NCBI GenBank assembly: GCA_031407985.1
Contig: JANOJB010000092.1
Span: 1-64,000 of the forward strand
Reading direction: 5' to 3'
Length of the DNA: 64,000 bases
Source: FEN-1088 sp031407985
GTDB taxonomy: Bacteria > Myxococcota_A > Polyangia > Fen-1088
The position numbers and the translations under genes were made by a program. The notes under the pieces are model-generated. The model was not told where the DNA came from. It ran no database searches and was given only the letters and a program-made list of their open reading frames with translations. Within the stretch, counting starts at the first letter, position 1; every line of letters begins with the position of its first letter. Below, one piece after another: positions 42,564 through 51,166 of the stretch.

Positions 42564-43760
42564 TTGAAACTTTCCCGCCGGTTGTCCCTCATCGAGCCAT
42601 CCCCCACGCTGGCGGTATCCGCCAAGGCCGCGGCGTTGCGCGCCAAGGGGCTGGACGTCATCAGTTTCGGCGCGGGCGAACCCGATTTCGATACGCCATC
42701 TCACATCAAGGAGGCGGCCAAGCGGGCGCTGGACGCCGGGGCGACCAAGTACACGTTGGTTGAAGGAACCCCAGCACTGCGCGCGGCCGTCGCCAAGTGG
42801 CTGGGCAAGGCGCACGGACTTGCGATCGAGCCCGGGGAAATCATCGTCAGCGCCGGCGCCAAGCAGTCGCTGTTCAACGCCCTGCACGCGATTGTCGACG
42901 AGGGCGACGAGGTCATCATCCCGACGCCCGCGTGGGGCAGTTACAACGAGATCGTGAAGATGGCTGGGGGGCGCCCGGTGACCGTTCCCGGCGCCGCCGA
43001 GGAAAATTTCGTTCCGCGCATTGCCGACATCGCCAAGGCGATATCGCCCCGCACGAAGGCGATCTTGTATTCATCGCCCTGCAACCCAACCGGAGCGATG
43101 TTGGACGAAGCGACTGTGCGCGCGATCGCCGATCTGGCCGTTAAACATGACTTTTGGATCATCACCGACGACATCTACCGCACGCTGCTTTACGGAGACG
43201 CGCGGTTTTTTCAGCCCGCGACCATTTCTCCCGAGGTGCGGGCCCACACGGTCATCGTAGACGGCGTATCCAAATCGTTCGCGATGACCGGCTGGCGCAT
43301 CGGATTTGCATGCGCGCCCAAGGAATTGGTCGCCGCCATGGGCACACTCCAGGGGCAGTCGACCACGAACGCCGCGGCGGTCAGCCAGGCAGCGGCGTTG
43401 GCCGCAATTGAAGGACCGACGGATGAGTTGGAGACGATGCGTGTCGAATTCGATCGGCGCCGCAAGGTGATGATCAAGGCGTTGCGCGAGATTCCGGGTG
43501 CCAAGTGCGTCGAGCCCAAGGGGGCTTTCTACGCGTTTCCGGATTTTTCGGCTTTCCTTGGACGAAAAACGCCGGAAGGCAAAGTCATCGGCGACGACGC
43601 CCAGCTTTGTGAATACCTGATCGAATCGGCGCGGGTCGCCGTCGTGCCCGGATCGGCGTTCGGCGCCCCGGGATACGTGCGCTTGTCCTATGCTACTTCG
43701 ATGAAAAACGTCGAAGAGGGCGTCTCGCGCATCGCGGCCGCGGTGGCGCGGCTTAGCTAG
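42564..43760 (+). CDS. pyridoxal-phosphate aspartate aminotransferase (class I)
   Basis: A 398-residue fold-type I aminotransferase. Landmarks: VISFGAGEPDFDTPSHI, YSSPCNPTGAML, ITDDIYRTLLY, the PLP lysine in DGVSKSFAMTGWRIGF, and a C-terminal Arg in GYVRLSYATS. This subgroup (Ib/1-beta) converts aspartate and 2-oxoglutarate, sometimes also prephenate. The start is TTG with CAGGAG upstream, 28 bp after coaD. Confidence 0.92.
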   Translation: MKLSRRLSLIEPSPTLAVSAKAAALRAKGLDVISFGAGEPDFDTPSHIKEAAKRALDAGATKYTLVEGTPALRAAVAKWLGKAHGLAIEPGEIIVSAGAKQSLFNALHAIVDEGDEVIIPTPAWGSYNEIVKMAGGRPVTVPGAAEENFVPRIADIAKAISPRTKAILYSSPCNPTGAMLDEATVRAIADLAVKHDFWIITDDIYRTLLYGDARFFQPATISPEVRAHTVIVDGVSKSFAMTGWRIGFACAPKELVAAMGTLQGQSTTNAAAVSQAAALAAIEGPTDELETMRVEFDRRRKVMIKALREIPGAKCVEPKGAFYAFPDFSAFLGRKTPEGKVIGDDAQLCEYLIESARVAVVPGSAFGAPGYVRLSYATSMKNVEEGVSRIAAAVARLS

Positions 43761-43937
43761 CGTGTAGGGCGCCGCGCCTTGGGGGCGCCTCTGGCGCGTG
43801 GCTTCCTCAAAAGCCCGAACCGCGTGCCGTATTGGGGATCAGGTCGAACGGGGGGACCCGGCACTGAGCCGTGCTCCGGCCCATTGGACACCACCAAACG
43901 AAATCTTCCGGTAGGTCCCTCGCCAAGGAGCCCCCTC

Positions 43938-44717
43938 ATGAATTCGAAATTTGGAGTTTCTGCTGTTGTCGCTGGAACGGTTCTGGCGCTGTACGTAACG
44001 TGGGGCGCCGTTGGCTGTACCCCGGAAGCAGCGACCGGTCCGATTACCGGAGCTGGTACGGGGGGGACAACGGCCGCGGGTACCGGGGGCGCAGCCGCAC
44101 CGGGAACCGGCGGAACCACCGCCACGGGCACGGGCGGATCGACAGTCACGAGCACGGGCGGATCGACCGTTACAAGCACGGGCGGATCGACGGTCACAAG
44201 CACGGGCGGCGCGACCGTCACAAGCACGGGCGGTAGTACCGCCACGGGCACCGGTGGCACCACTGCCGCCGGTACCGGCGGAGCATCGGCGGGAACCGGC
44301 GGTACCACGGTTGCGGCGCCTCTGTGCACGACCCAGGCGAAGGACGGCGTCTGCGTCACACCGACGGATGTTTGCTACAAGACCTGTGGCCCCGAAAACA
44401 ACGGGGCGAAATTGGGGACGAAGACGGAAACCTGTACCGCGGGTGTGTACGTCGAGGCCAAGTGCGCCTTTCCGGCGGCCGACTACGCTTGTTACAAGGT
44501 CACCGCGACCACGCCCGCATGTACGGCAGTGACGGCATCGACCGCATGCACGGCCGCCGCATGCACCCCGTGTTCCGGATACAACGACAGCGCCGGTGCG
44601 GCCAAGGTCGGGTTCTGCGTCTGCGGGTCCAGCGGAAAGTGGACATGCGGAAGCATCGCCGAATGGCCCTGCACCACGATGGGTACCCCGACCACCGCCG
44701 GCGGCACCGGCTGCTAG
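43938..44717 (+). CDS. lipoprotein with TGGSTVTS repeat linker
   Basis: A 259-residue lipoprotein. The signal ends in TWGAVGC; then comes about 85 residues of Thr/Gly/Ser/Ala repeats, and a Cys-rich C-terminal domain of about 130 residues (TTQAKDGVCVTPTDVCYKTC; CTPCSGYNDS; GFCVCGSSGKWTCGSIAEWP). It has the same architecture as the lipoprotein at 4943-5845 and the linker of the GDSL protein. Function unknown, probably surface-exposed. AAGGAG lies upstream of the ATG. Confidence 0.72.
   Translation: MNSKFGVSAVVAGTVLALYVTWGAVGCTPEAATGPITGAGTGGTTAAGTGGAAAPGTGGTTATGTGGSTVTSTGGSTVTSTGGSTVTSTGGATVTSTGGSTATGTGGTTAAGTGGASAGTGGTTVAAPLCTTQAKDGVCVTPTDVCYKTCGPENNGAKLGTKTETCTAGVYVEAKCAFPAADYACYKVTATTPACTAVTASTACTAAACTPCSGYNDSAGAAKVGFCVCGSSGKWTCGSIAEWPCTTMGTPTTAGGTGC
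44130..44249 (+). repeat. 24-bp tandem repeat coding TGGSTVTS
   Basis: Five 24-bp units begin at 44130, 44154, 44178, 44202 and 44226. Differences between units are mostly third-base, so selection seems to hold the octapeptide while the DNA drifts. Confidence 0.85.
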
Positions 44718-44731
44718 CTTCGGGAGCCTGC

Positions 44732-46108
44732 TCAGGCTTGGGTCGTCGTGACCTTGCGACGGCGGAGCTTCTCGACCAGGGTCGTGCGGTTCAGGCCCAG
44801 CAACTCGGCCGCGCGATTCTTGTTTCCGCCGGTGCGGACCAGAGCCTCACCGATGATCTTCTCCTCGACGGCGTCGAGGATGGTTTTCAGATCGGTGCCA
44901 TTTTCGGGCAGTTCAGGGATGGGTGCGCCGGTGGCCGGCGTCGAGCGTGGTGTCCGAACGGAGGCCGGCAGATCCGTCGGCATCAAGACACCGGCGCCTT
45001 TTACGATCACCATCCGCTCGACCAGATTCTCCAGCTCGCGGATGTTGCCTGGCCATGAATAGTTCTTCATCAGCCCCATCGTCTGCGGATCGATCGCTGT
45101 CACTTGCCGTCGGTGTCTTTCGTTGGCGCGGCCAAGAAAAAACTCCGCCAGGCGGACGATGTCCGTACTGCGCACGCGCAAGCTGGGCATCTCGACGGGA
45201 ATGACGTTCAGCCGCCAGAACAAATCCGCTCTGAAGCGTCCCGTCGCGACCTCGTGTTCCAGATTGCGATTGGTCGCTGCCAGGATGCGGACGTCGATCT
45301 TGTGTGGGGTTTCCTCGCCGACGGGCGAAAGCTCCCCGTCCTGAATCAGGCGCAGGAGCTTCGCTTGGACCGCTAGCTCCATCTCCGCGATCTCATCCAA
45401 GAAAATGGTACCGCCATCAGCCTGCCCGAATTTCCCCAGCCGCGACGTGGTCGCTCCCGTGAAAGCTCCCCGCGCGTGGCCGAACAGCTCCGATTCGACA
45501 AGATTCGGGGGAATCGCCGCGCTGTTGACGGCGACGAACGGTTTCGCCGAACGGGAAGAACCCGCGTGCAGTGATCGCGCCGCCAATTCCTTGCCGGTGC
45601 CCGATTCGCCGGTGATCAGCACAGTGCAACGCGTATCGGCCACCTGAGACAGCAGCGACAAAACCGGCAGCATCGACGGATCGGAGCCCAGCAGCCATGG
45701 TGCGTTTCGGTCCCGCCAACCAAGCGGATCGGCAGGATTGCTTGGCGGATTGTGCGGGCCAAGGACGGACGCCACGGCTTCCTCCAACGCATTCGCGTCG
45801 AAGGGCTTGATCAGAAAATCCCGGGCGCCCGCATGTATCGCCCTGACCGCGTCCGGAATTTCGGCATTGCCGCTCATCGCGATCACGGGAGTCTGCGGCG
45901 CGTATTGTCGCGCGGCCGCGATGATCTCGAAGCCGTTGACGCCCGGCATGCGGATGTCGGTGAGAATCAGATCGAAGCGGTCCTGACGAATCTTAGCGGC
46001 GCCATTGGGACCGTCCGTGGCGGTCACCTCGTGGCCGCTGCTGCGAAGAATGCGCCCCAGGCTGCGGCACAGCGTTTCCTCATCATCGCAGAGCAGAATT
46101 TTCCCCAT
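44732..46108 (-). CDS. sigma-54-dependent response regulator (NtrC family)
   Basis: A 458-residue activator with all three domains. The receiver has Asp8-Asp9 and phospho-acceptor Asp51 (LILTDIRMPG) and Lys in FLIKPFD. The AAA+ core has Walker A GESGTGKE, the sigma-54 loop GAFTGA, FLDEIAEM and the Arg-finger region. A Fis-type helix-turn-helix ends the protein (GGNKNRAAELLGLNRTTLVE). It drives sigma-54 promoters when phosphorylated. No sensor kinase is adjacent. An in-frame upstream start at 46129 is less likely than ATG 46108, which has an AGG site. Confidence 0.95.
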   Translation of the reverse strand: MGKILLCDDEETLCRSLGRILRSSGHEVTATDGPNGAAKIRQDRFDLILTDIRMPGVNGFEIIAAARQYAPQTPVIAMSGNAEIPDAVRAIHAGARDFLIKPFDANALEEAVASVLGPHNPPSNPADPLGWRDRNAPWLLGSDPSMLPVLSLLSQVADTRCTVLITGESGTGKELAARSLHAGSSRSAKPFVAVNSAAIPPNLVESELFGHARGAFTGATTSRLGKFGQADGGTIFLDEIAEMELAVQAKLLRLIQDGELSPVGEETPHKIDVRILAATNRNLEHEVATGRFRADLFWRLNVIPVEMPSLRVRSTDIVRLAEFFLGRANERHRRQVTAIDPQTMGLMKNYSWPGNIRELENLVERMVIVKGAGVLMPTDLPASVRTPRSTPATGAPIPELPENGTDLKTILDAVEEKIIGEALVRTGGNKNRAAELLGLNRTTLVEKLRRRKVTTTQA

Positions 46109-46216
46109 GCCAGACCTCGCGGCGCTCAATTTAGTAAGCTACGCAACACGATCATACATCAAGTCGGCGGCGATTTTCGACGGTATTTCAAAGATTTGGC
46201 GGACCTTCGCGCACAG

Positions 46217-46225
46217 TTATCCACA
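46217..46225 (+). other. single DnaA-box-like 9-mer
   Basis: TTATCCACA matches the consensus DnaA box exactly, in the 288-bp gap between two genes. There is only one copy and no AT-rich unwinding stretch, so it is a lone box at most. Confidence 0.3.
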
Positions 46226-46417
46226 GGGATACGGGACCAAGTCCAGAACGTGTTCGACCGTCCTGGTGACATTATCGGGCCGGCTTTTTGTCCGCGCGTC
46301 CGGCACGTGGTGGCGGCCAGACCAACCGGGGAATGGGGGATCCTGCCGGCACGGCGGCTTGGGTCCGGCAGTGTATGAAAGTCCGGGCTTGATCGTTGCG
46401 CACCCACCGCTTAAACC

Positions 46418-48223
46418 GTGCAGATGGTCGATCCGGTCCGGACACTGGTGGGGGCTTTGGAGCGCGAACTGGCCGCGGTGTCGGGCGCGACGCTGTATCC
46501 CGGGGCGGGTGCCGACGCCGCCGAGCGATTTCATTCGATTTTCAACAGCGAACCGCCGCCGGGATTGGCGGCGTTCTTGGCCGCTCACGACGGGGGACGA
46601 TTGGGTCCCGGTTCAGATCTTCTGACGCTGGCGGATGCGGCCACCAGGTTTCAAGGCCTGGCGGCGGCGGGACAGCGGGGATTGTGGCCCTTCCTGGAGC
46701 ACGGCGGCCGCCTGTTCGCCCTGGACGCCGAGGGAACCAGCACGGACGGTGAATGGCCGGTCGTGGAGGTCACCGATCGGGGCGTCGAAAGGGTGGGAAC
46801 CTCGTTGCTCCGGTTCCTGCACGTGCTGGCGGTCGAACTGGCAACGGCGGCGGTTACGGGCGTCGGAATCGGTACGGACGCGGAGGCGGGTCTCCCCCGA
46901 TCGCGGTCGCTTTGCGAGGAGTGCTGCCGGCGCGATCCGGGTCTGGCGGATCATTGGCTTGAGCTGGCTCAACTCTTGGAAGAGGCCGGCGACGAATCGG
47001 CGGTGGACGCCACGCTGGCCGCGGCGGTGCGCGCCGCGACGCCACCAACGCCCGCGTTGCTTTTCGCCGTGGGGATGCGGGCGGCGTTGCACCAGGATTG
47101 GGCGGCCGCCGCACGGGCCTTTGAGGACGCGATCGCGCTTCCGCCCCTGACGATGCGGGACGACGACGCGCGATTGGATGCTGCGGCGGCGGCGTTCGTG
47201 CTGGCATCCGAACGTGGTGACGCCGCAGCGGTGGCTTTGTCGCGACGGATTCTGGCTGACGGGGTCGCGGCGACGGCCGCTTTTTGGCGTGTCGAGGCTT
47301 TGCATGCGCTGGGCGCCGAGCCCGCCCAAGCGGATCTACCCGAGGTGCGGCTGCGCGTGGAATTGGGACTTAGGATCGTGGCGGCGCTGACACCGGGGGA
47401 TCCCGATTTGGCGCGCGTGAAAGCGCCGCGGTCGCCAGCCGTGATTTCGGGTCTGCGCGCGTTGCGGCGGGCACGGGAATCATTGGAGATGGGACGACCC
47501 GAAGAGGCCATTCGTTCCGGACGCAGCGCCGTCGAACAGGTGCCCGAGTTGGGGGCGGCGTGGGCGCTGCTGGCCGAGGCGCTGAATGCGACGCACGATC
47601 GGGGCGCCCTGGAGGCGGGTCGTCGGGCGACGACCCAGAACCCGATGTTGCTTGAGGCTTGGCGGGAACTTGGTGACGCCGAACTGGAGGCCGGGGACTT
47701 CAGCAGCGCCGAACGGGCGTTTCGCAAGGTGGTCGAGATAGATCCCACGTATGGTCTGGGCTTCGCGAAGTTGTCCCAGGTTCTGTTGGAGCAAGAGCGG
47801 ACCCTGGAGGCGCTGGAGGCCATCAGCGCGGCTGCCGATCACGGAGGTGATCCGTTCTTCGTCGCCGCTATTCGTGGTGACGTCTACGCCGAGATGGAAC
47901 GCCATTCCGAAGCGGCCGAGGCCTACGACGACGCCCTGAAGATCGATCCCGAGGATCACTGGGCTTTGCACCAGGCCGCCGTCGAGCACGGGCACGCCGG
48001 CCACGTGGTGCGGGCAAGCGAACTGTTCGAGGCGGCCTTGAAACATGATCGCGATGGATGCCACCAGACCTTGGTCGATTTTGGCGATCATTTGCGGCGA
48101 TCGGGTCGGATCGGTGACGCGGTACGGCTGTACCGCAAGGCCGTTGCCGCGGCGCCCAGCGATCCCGAATGGAAACAGACGCTGAAGGAAGCGGAACGGG
48201 AGTTGCTGGCTGCTCCAAACTGA
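46418..48223 (+). CDS. TPR protein with SMI1/KNR4-like N-terminus
   Basis: A 601-residue protein. Residues 1-160 look like an SMI1/KNR4 fold (FNSEPPPGLAAFLAAHDGGR; LFALDAEGTSTDGEWPVVEV). The rest is made of helical repeats, the last six or so clear TPRs (FSSAERAFRKVVEIDPTYGL; HSEAAEAYDDALKIDPEDHW; IGDAVRLYRKAVAAAPSDPE). SMI1-type domains are known as immunity proteins in toxin systems and as adaptors; none of the neighbours looks like a toxin. The start is GTG 46418 or ATG 46424. Cytoplasmic, no signal. Confidence 0.7.
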   Translation: MQMVDPVRTLVGALERELAAVSGATLYPGAGADAAERFHSIFNSEPPPGLAAFLAAHDGGRLGPGSDLLTLADAATRFQGLAAAGQRGLWPFLEHGGRLFALDAEGTSTDGEWPVVEVTDRGVERVGTSLLRFLHVLAVELATAAVTGVGIGTDAEAGLPRSRSLCEECCRRDPGLADHWLELAQLLEEAGDESAVDATLAAAVRAATPPTPALLFAVGMRAALHQDWAAAARAFEDAIALPPLTMRDDDARLDAAAAAFVLASERGDAAAVALSRRILADGVAATAAFWRVEALHALGAEPAQADLPEVRLRVELGLRIVAALTPGDPDLARVKAPRSPAVISGLRALRRARESLEMGRPEEAIRSGRSAVEQVPELGAAWALLAEALNATHDRGALEAGRRATTQNPMLLEAWRELGDAELEAGDFSSAERAFRKVVEIDPTYGLGFAKLSQVLLEQERTLEALEAISAAADHGGDPFFVAAIRGDVYAEMERHSEAAEAYDDALKIDPEDHWALHQAAVEHGHAGHVVRASELFEAALKHDRDGCHQTLVDFGDHLRRSGRIGDAVRLYRKAVAAAPSDPEWKQTLKEAERELLAAPN

Positions 48224-48292
48224 CCCGGGAAACCACGGCTGCCCCTTGCGACGGTGCCTGCGATCGGACAATGTTCACGCGGTTTTTTCGAC

Positions 48293-49195
48293 ATGGATTA
48301 TCTAGATCAGCTGGAACAACAAAGCGTCTACATCCTGCGAGAGGGATTTAGGCACTTCGAGCGGTTGTGCATGTTGTGGTCGGTCGGTAAAGATTCGACG
48401 GTCCTGTTGTGGTTGGCGCGCAAGGCGTTTTTCGGTCACGTGCCGTTTCCGCTGGTGCACATCGACACCAGCTACAAACTTCCCGAAATGATCGCGTATC
48501 GCGATCGTCTGGCGATGGAATACCGGCTGACGATGATCGTCGGGCAAGACGCCGAGGCGATTCGAGCGGGCCGGACCTTTCCCGCGACCCAGCATTTGCC
48601 GGATGGGCACCCGGACAAATTGTCGCGCGTGGACTGCTGTGGGATCTTGAAGCGCGACGCACTGAAGGGCACTTTGCAAGGAACGACGGCGCGCCAGCGT
48701 TTGAATCTGGATACCGGGCGCTATGAACCCGAGACCGATCGCCTCCCGTACCATGGCGTCATCGTGGGGGCGCGCGCCGACGAGGAGGGGAGCCGATCGA
48801 AGGAACGGTATTTCTCACCGCGCGACAAGAACAACCTGTGGGACGTGGGCGATCAGCCGCCTGAGTTTTGGAATCAGTTCAAGACCGACTTCGCGCCGGG
48901 TACACATGTTCGGATCCATCCGCTGCTTGACTGGACCGAGGTGAACATCTGGGAGTACATCAAGCGCGAGAACATTCCGACGGTATCGCTGTACTACGAT
49001 CAGGGTGCCGGCACGCGATACCGGAGTCTGGGGTGCGGTCCGTGCCAGGCGCCCATTCCAAGCACATCGAAGAATGTCGACGACATCATCGACGAGCTGA
49101 AAAGCGGCAAGTTGAGCAACATCGCTGAACGGTCGGGGCGTTTGCAAGATGGCAAACACGGTCTGGAAGAGCTGCGGCGTGAAGGGTACATGTGA
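48293..49195 (+). CDS. cysD: sulfate adenylyltransferase subunit 2
   Basis: A 300-residue PP-loop ATP pyrophosphatase that forms APS from sulfate and ATP with CysN. The PP-loop is WSVGKDSTVLL, followed by HIDTSYKLPEMI, VDCCGILKRDAL, GARADEEGSRSKER, and YRSLGCGPCQAPI. The start at ATG 48293 (MDYLDQLEQQSVYILRE) gives the family N-terminus. cysNC follows 39 bp downstream. Confidence 0.94.
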   Translation: MDYLDQLEQQSVYILREGFRHFERLCMLWSVGKDSTVLLWLARKAFFGHVPFPLVHIDTSYKLPEMIAYRDRLAMEYRLTMIVGQDAEAIRAGRTFPATQHLPDGHPDKLSRVDCCGILKRDALKGTLQGTTARQRLNLDTGRYEPETDRLPYHGVIVGARADEEGSRSKERYFSPRDKNNLWDVGDQPPEFWNQFKTDFAPGTHVRIHPLLDWTEVNIWEYIKRENIPTVSLYYDQGAGTRYRSLGCGPCQAPIPSTSKNVDDIIDELKSGKLSNIAERSGRLQDGKHGLEELRREGYM

Positions 49196-49234
49196 GTTTC
49201 GTGGTCGCCCCGCGGTACGTGATGAATCGACGAG

Positions 49235-51139
49235 ATGACGAAGACCGTGCTGATGTCTGAGCCGCAAATTGAGAACGTCTCCCGCGAAGGCATGGCCGAG
49301 GCCAAACCCCGCGAGGAAGTGGCCGTGCCCACGCCCCGGACGCAGATGCAGATCGTCGTCGTCGGCCATGTTGATCACGGCAAGTCGACGGTGGTGGGAA
49401 GGTTGCTGGCGGACACCGGATCGCTGCCGCAAGGCAAGCTGGAGGCGGTGCGGCGCGAGTGTGAGCGGACAGGCAAGCCGTTCGAGTACGCGTTTCTTCT
49501 GGATGCGCTATCGGACGAGCAGGACCAGGGGATCACGATCGATACCGCGCGTTGTTTCTTCAAGACCGCGCGCCGCGATTACATCATCATCGATGCGCCC
49601 GGGCACATCGAGTTCCTGAAGAACATGATCTCGGGCGCCGCGCGTGCCGAGGCCGCCACGCTGGTCATCGATGCGAAGGAAGGCGTTCGGGAGAACAGCC
49701 GCCGCCATGGATACATCCTGGCGATGTTGGGGATCCGGCAGGTCGCGGTGTGCGTCAACAAGATGGATTTGGTCGCAAATGACGAGGCACACTTCCGTAA
49801 GATCGAAGCCGAGTACCGGGCGTTTCTGACCGGCATCGGATCGGTTAGCCCCAAGCAGTTCATTCCCGTCAGCGCCATCGCGGGCGAGAACCTGGCGACG
49901 CGTGGGTCAAAGACGCCGTGGTACACCGGGCCCACCCTGCTGGAGACGTTGGATGCGTTCGACAAAGCACCTGGCAAATCCGACGCCCCGTTCCGAATGC
50001 CGGTGCAGGCGGTGTACAAGTTCACCAACGCGGGTGACGACCGGCGCATCATCGCGGGACGGATCGAAAGTGGGCGCGTGAAGGTGGGCGACAAGGTCGC
50101 CTTCTCGCCGTCGAACAAGAGCACGACGATCAAGAGCATCGAGGGATTCAACGCGGCGCCGCGCACCGACATCGATGCCGGATGGTCGACCGGGTTCACC
50201 CTGTCCGAGGAAATCTATGTCACGCGTGGCGAGGTGATGAGCCACGCCGACCGGGCGCCTCTGGTCAGCACACGGTTGCGGGCGAACATCATTTGGCTTG
50301 GCCACCGGCCTTTCACCCAGGGGCGTGACTACAAGCTGAAGCTGCACACGATCGCCACGCCGGTTCGGATTCACAAAATCCTTAAGGTGATCGACGCGTC
50401 GGAAATCGATGCTCAGCTGGGCAAGGACCACGTGGGGCGGCACGACGTCGCCGATGTTGTGCTGGAGACGCGCAATCCGGTCGCGTTCGATCTGATAGGC
50501 GATTCCGAAGCCACGGGGCGGTTCGTCATTGTCGACGGCTACGATGTGGCCGGGGGCGGCATCATCACGGCGGCCGAATCTGACGAACAGGACGAGTTGA
50601 GGGCGGAAGCGCGTCGGCGTGATTTCAACTGGGTCAAGGGTGCGATCAGCGCGGCCGAGCGTGCCGAGCGACAAGGTCATCGGGCGGCGCTGGTGATGTT
50701 CGTGGGCAAGTCGGGTACCGGCAAACATCGATACGCGCGGGCTTTGGAAAAGGCGCTGTTTGATCAGAAGCGCAGCGCGTACATGCTGGACGGCAGCAAC
50801 GTGTTGTTGGGCGTGGATCAGGATCTGGTCTGGGTCGACGCCACGCAGACCGAGTTGGTACGTCGTTTTGGCGAAGTCGCGCACCTGTTGATTGACGCCG
50901 GCTTGATCGTCGTATCGACGACGAACGCCATAGGACTGGGAGATTTTGGCGCGGTTCAGGCCCTGATTCCCGATGCCCCGGGGATCGTGATCGAGATCGA
51001 TCCCGGTGGCACCAGCACCGAGGCCTGCGACCTACGCATCCGGGGCAACGAGCCTGAGGCCGAGGTGATCGCCCAGATTATCGAGCTTCTGACCAAACGA
51101 CAGATACTAGGTGCCGCCGCCGCCACACTGGCGGGCTGA
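49235..51139 (+). CDS. cysN: CysNC-like: sulfate adenylyltransferase subunit 1 fused to a degenerate APS kinase domain
   Basis: A 634-residue protein. The GTPase half has G1 GHVDHGKS (residues 44-51), DAPGHIEFLKNMISGA, NKMDLV and EF-Tu-like barrels to about residue 440; it powers APS formation by CysD. The C-terminal 150 residues look like APS kinase but key positions changed: the P-loop reads GKSGTGKH (491-498), with His498 where Ser/Thr binds Mg-ATP, and DGDNVR is DGSNVL (Ser521). The kinase is therefore probably inactive or repurposed, and no separate cysC is visible here. Confidence 0.9.
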   Translation: MTKTVLMSEPQIENVSREGMAEAKPREEVAVPTPRTQMQIVVVGHVDHGKSTVVGRLLADTGSLPQGKLEAVRRECERTGKPFEYAFLLDALSDEQDQGITIDTARCFFKTARRDYIIIDAPGHIEFLKNMISGAARAEAATLVIDAKEGVRENSRRHGYILAMLGIRQVAVCVNKMDLVANDEAHFRKIEAEYRAFLTGIGSVSPKQFIPVSAIAGENLATRGSKTPWYTGPTLLETLDAFDKAPGKSDAPFRMPVQAVYKFTNAGDDRRIIAGRIESGRVKVGDKVAFSPSNKSTTIKSIEGFNAAPRTDIDAGWSTGFTLSEEIYVTRGEVMSHADRAPLVSTRLRANIIWLGHRPFTQGRDYKLKLHTIATPVRIHKILKVIDASEIDAQLGKDHVGRHDVADVVLETRNPVAFDLIGDSEATGRFVIVDGYDVAGGGIITAAESDEQDELRAEARRRDFNWVKGAISAAERAERQGHRAALVMFVGKSGTGKHRYARALEKALFDQKRSAYMLDGSNVLLGVDQDLVWVDATQTELVRRFGEVAHLLIDAGLIVVSTTNAIGLGDFGAVQALIPDAPGIVIEIDPGGTSTEACDLRIRGNEPEAEVIAQIIELLTKRQILGAAAATLAG

Positions 51140-51166
51140 TCGCGAGTTCGCGGGGCAGGGGACGAC

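Noticed and set aside
46130..46417. Possible replication origin suggested by a perfect DnaA box.
   Set aside because: Only one box, no AT-rich unwinding element, no dnaA/dnaN nearby.
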